From assembly GCA_903825645.1 (NCBI GenBank), contig CAIKBL010000051.1:62001-126000 (forward strand): 64,000 bases of DNA, in the 5' to 3' direction. The DNA comes from an uncultured Pseudomonadota bacterium (GTDB taxonomy: Bacteria > Pseudomonadota > Gammaproteobacteria > Ga0077536). The first letter of the stretch is position 1, and every line of letters starts with the position of its first letter. Below are positions 62,701 to 64,000 of this stretch, one piece after another. Position numbers and translations under genes: made by a program. The notes beneath the pieces are model-generated. The model saw only the letters and a program-made list of their open reading frames with translations, was not told the origin of the DNA and searched no databases.

Positions 62701-64000
62701 GACAGCACCTCAGGTAGCGCGCTGCAGGACGGCAGTGGCGCGGGCGCGTTGGCAATCGAAGTTAATCGGCTCAACTTCGGGCGTCAGCTGGTTGCGCTCA
62801 GTGGCTTCGCGGAAACGACGCTCACGGTCCATGACGAGATCGTCGGCACCCGCGACACGGGCGGCATGTTGTCCCGGGGGCCACTGAAGGTTTTCGCGCC
62901 ACGGATGACGACCACCGATGGCGCGAGCTTCTCGCTGAACAGTGATGCGGCGTTGCAGATTTTCTCTTTGGCACCGAACCCCATCGCGGGCATTACCGCG
63001 TCAGGGCTGGCAGGGAAGATCACGCTGTCCGGCGCGAGCTTGCTGTTTGATAGCACCTTAGAGGTCCCCTCCGGGGAGGTTAGTCTCCGCGCGACCTGTG
63101 GGGGACTCAATGCAGTGGTCTGCGGGACGACGGCCGGCGATTTAGTGTTGGGCAGTCACGCACTGATTAACGTCGGGGGGCAATCAGCACAGTTCTACGA
63201 CACAAGCGCCGCAGCGCCGGGTGGAACGGTCTCATTGGCCGCCGCATCAGGCGATGTGATGATCACCTCGGGTGCCAACCTGAACCTAGCCGCAGCCGCG
63301 CCCGGCGGTTCGGCCGGCTCGCTGACGGTCGCCGCATCGAATGGCCAGTTTCAACTCGCCGGGACGGTCAATGACGGCGCTACCACGGCGTCCAACTCAG
63401 GACGGTTCTCGCTGGATGTGTCTACCCTACCGAATTTTTCAGGGCTCAACGCCGCGCTCAACGCAGCCGGTTTCCTAGCTGAACGAGATTTTCACGTGCG
63501 AGGCGGCAATTTGATCGTTTCAGCAGGAGATGCGGTGAAGGCGACCATCCTGAATCTGACCGCAGACAACGGCGCGATCGGTATTGCAGGAAAGCTGGAC
63601 GCCAGTGGGCAGCAGCAGGGTGGCTCAATTCGATTGAACGCACTGAATACGATCGAAGTCCTTCCGGGGGGCGTGCTCGATGCCTCTGCGCGGGGAACGC
63701 GTGGTACGGGTGGCAACATCAATCTGAGCAGCATCACCGGGGGGATCCTGCTGGATAGCGGATCGGCTACCGATGTCTCCGGGACACTGTCAGGGGGCGT
63801 CATCCATGCTCGCGTCAGCGCGCTCGAGGCGCTCACGCTCACCAACGCCGACCCGACGACCTATCAGGTCGCATTGAACGGAATTGCTGGCGCCAGTAGC
63901 GTAGTTCTCGAGGCCTATCAAACGGCGGCTGATCTGATCTCAGGACTCAACTTTGCTCAGAATTGGATGGCGAATAATGCCAGCAGTGTCGGCGCTGGTT
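56734..64000 (+). CDS. Filamentous-haemagglutinin-type exoprotein (TpsA), 5' part, open at window end
   Basis: One reading frame runs from ATG 56734 to the window end without a stop (at least 2422 codons). The N-terminus carries a two-partner-secretion haemagglutination domain at about residues 60-300: MNVTQSSPNASLDWQSFNIN, VNFMQPSSAAVAINEI, and NGQIYLINQNGIVFGAGAQV are its hallmarks. The rest is Gly/Ala/Thr/Leu-rich with repeated short beta motifs, as in a long right-handed beta-helix. The signal region is atypical, with a basic stretch (RWSKIPARQILRF) before the hydrophobic core. No TpsB/FhaC transporter is in the window; it may lie beyond the end. There is no clear Shine-Dalgarno sequence. 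Likely an adhesin or surface fibre. Confidence 0.9.
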   Translation, partial: MNLDFAAAVYFVLRWSKIPARQILRFELGLGLIPVAVSAAVQGPLPVPSSNFVTAGSAKSPVVVGNTMNVTQSSPNASLDWQSFNINHGYTVNFMQPSSAAVAINEIHQANPVLIQGALNANGQIYLINQNGIVFGAGAQVDTHALLASTLDITATALQKGIVNAFNQGGAIQPAFTAVLDGQGHPINGDVTVAAGASLQTSGTGGQILLFGPNVTNLGTINAPGGTAALAAGSKIYIQTPTTGTGLVVEVGNGGTVTNGSAANAQITNPSALLGQIVADGGTASLVGLAVNQMGRVTASTAVRQNGTIRLLARESTPSGSVVSPSRGGVVTIGQNSVTAADPDMNDTSTTLDANPQPAGVVDVRGAQIVLKKDGLVDSRSGNVKLIAAGDGSDVPVKGDGSRVLLESGAKIDTSGERVALPAGRNALTVKLETAALENLPVQRQGPLLGQTITVDVRQHGTNADGTTWVGTPLADLNSALGNIGRTVGERSTHGGTVSLDGDSVILAPGAVLNVGGGSTQYANGPVQTTMLFNNGKITDIASANPNVAYSIYGTERVMHPKWGGLDTYSVFYSGNDILGGSGAGYTSGADAGTINVQGYGLILDGTLFGGTLPGTLQRLPASLRLAPGAVRPYDQLPLAGALLIGASIAEQLNAAVPDFVTGSVTIAPVTELTAPGLANFDPLFDVFPASITSTYINPGWFGNGKLGQLAIYSDGAVSLPTGTTLDLGPGGTLVVKAGDIALAGNLVAQGGAVTLSARNTADQVRTGSLTLSPTALIDVSGQWVNDFVAARTTPGAGSPPLVLNGGNISLTAHEALPGQGGLNLFAGSVLRVDAGAELSLNGKISSGAGGSIGLSATPVAGTQNVSSIFDATLSAYGLSSGGSLSVTAPAICFSALSCATAPIAPIVFQPAFLHTGGFSAYSFTAVGGALTVESGTTLFPEQDNLVLSPLAQSTTGLELSQVSHLARLADFARQPVNLSLRDRINGNLAGVVTDASLRAGSFLNVERGTKIIGDPGATLSFASDTRAYLNGAVTTPGGNINVSITSGIGINIGDFLASQTLWLGPQATLDTHGVYIAQPIETNLRTGVVWGGGNVNLSALSGYLVAEPGALIDVRGTRAVLDISPYGVGTSLGSVPTLVASNSGSIVLDAAEGIFFGGTINAGPTMPSSGAGALSVQLNAQTSNYLAYEQSGLTGVALPVAPRTLHIMDANPFQNSSAGALRLQADPQTTYALSPGGDVPTTLNGQGFLGTSLLAGASLGDLKLSARNLDLGSVVPGQVLFNGNVSLATSRSITVNSASLASDGGHVQLSAPHVVLGNQDGNLDGTEPGGASQAVSLPQRGTGLLTIVADTIDLVGKAVLNGFSSTHFSASEDIRVSGVQSDPTSPVLTGSLTTTGDLAFAARELYPTTLSQFSLNVVQNSLGVISLDSTAAPEPILSVGGALTLQAPTILQRGTLKAPLGSLTLAASNQLALSAGSLTSTSLDGSTVPFGRVELGKDWVYMLPGSAGELVFTNKTRTLPSQHILLSGPAVTLAAGSVVDESGGGDLLSYEFQPGLSGTKDVLAAGGLANTFAIVPTLHSAYAPIDPQEMSAGPDALGSSLRLETGVAGISAGLYALLPARYALLPGAVLVTSVAGFSDLGAGQQIPALGGGTIVAGRLSSANGSEYASVSSGFLIRTATDIAKLGQYDLHTANAFGGLAGQALPRDGGVLQIQAGSSLALGGILNAAPGSGGVGAEVQITGTSLAVVDGTPSSAISPGALLIDARGLDRLGAASILLGGSRANEGGIDNVTVTAQRVELDAGVAVFAPEVILAATDTVQIDAGATLSGTGAVYGNPLGLRVSGDGAFVRVASAPAVSFARTQVAGLTGSLNMAPGSLLSATGSMLLDSTLDTHLDGALSAHGGAVALSASQISLGAVTGSPAGLTLNDAQLTALNAGSLSLTSRSALDIYGPTILNLQSLALDAVALRGFGNLGDTARIDAQTLTLSDSTSGSALQDGSGAGALAIEVNRLNFGRQLVALSGFAETTLTVHDEIVGTRDTGGMLSRGPLKVFAPRMTTTDGASFSLNSDAALQIFSLAPNPIAGITASGLAGKITLSGASLLFDSTLEVPSGEVSLRATCGGLNAVVCGTTAGDLVLGSHALINVGGQSAQFYDTSAAAPGGTVSLAAASGDVMITSGANLNLAAAAPGGSAGSLTVAASNGQFQLAGTVNDGATTASNSGRFSLDVSTLPNFSGLNAALNAAGFLAERDFHVRGGNLIVSAGDAVKATILNLTADNGAIGIAGKLDASGQQQGGSIRLNALNTIEVLPGGVLDASARGTRGTGGNINLSSITGGILLDSGSATDVSGTLSGGVIHARVSALEALTLTNADPTTYQVALNGIAGASSVVLEAYQTAADLISGLNFAQNWMANNASSVGAG

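Noticed and set aside
57609-63845. Many minus-strand open frames of 60-196 codons inside the giant exoprotein gene
   Set aside because: They are antisense by-products of G+C-rich repetitive coding sequence; the plus-strand frame is continuous and carries the family motifs.
1-64000. CRISPR arrays, insertion sequences, prophage, tRNA or rRNA genes
   Set aside because: No regularly spaced repeats, transposase, integrase or structural RNA was recognised by eye on either strand; a covariance or HMM search would be needed to exclude small RNAs.

Overview
The window looks like chromosome from an aerobic gammaproteobacterium. Its moderate-to-high G+C content, the housekeeping set (hrpA, parE/parC, Hsp15, a DUF2058 protein, xseB-ispA, mazG, ampG) and the outer-membrane systems all point to Gammaproteobacteria. 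I cannot name the genus from the sequence alone. No rRNA, tRNA, CRISPR array, phage or insertion sequence was recognised.

The first 34 kb is mostly ordinary housekeeping. It runs from the 5' part of moaA (minus strand, cut by the window edge), a CYTH triphosphatase-like gene, ampG, a PP2C phosphatase fused to a formylglycine-enzyme-like domain, hrpA and a Kef-type antiporter to a tight minus-strand operon hslR-moxR-DUF58-tgpA. After that come moaB, a DUF423 gene, an L,D-transpeptidase, an Lpp-like lipoprotein, a NUDIX hydrolase, an HNH nuclease, mazG, ispA and xseB. A redox operon follows (rubrerythrin, CCG-type Fe-S protein, DUF3501), headed by a perfect 7-1-7 palindrome. Then parE, parC, dinB, a core-MetE-like methyltransferase, a P450 and a DUF2058 protein.

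From 31.8 to 45 kb the content is catabolic and accessory: a phosphohexomutase / truncated haemoglobin / hydroxypyruvate isomerase operon, a DsbA-family isomerase-like protein, and two tandem paralogous P450s. The second P450 lacks 39 internal residues. Next come an RluA-type pseudouridine synthase, a porin with a Pho-box-like promoter far upstream, an acyl-CoA dehydrogenase and a luciferase-like oxidoreductase. The P450s, dehydrogenase and LLM oxidoreductase would suit oxidation of lipid- or steroid-like substrates, but the substrate is not shown by the sequence.

From 45 kb to the end is a cell-envelope region. A minus-strand operon encodes an ExbB-like channel carrying a large extracytoplasmic DUF2341/LamG-like region, ExbD, TonB, a large porin and a periplasmic coiled-coil protein, followed by a possible ribbon-helix-helix protein that has a perfect palindrome against its start codon. 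Divergently, on the plus strand, lie a TPR/glycosyltransferase-like protein, a secreted protein with a VPxPA-CTERM sorting tail, a PstS-like secreted protein, two terminators, and a giant filamentous-haemagglutinin-type exoprotein that is still open at the window end. This region is the best candidate for an undescribed system: a TonB-energised porin complex beside a set of surface and secreted proteins.
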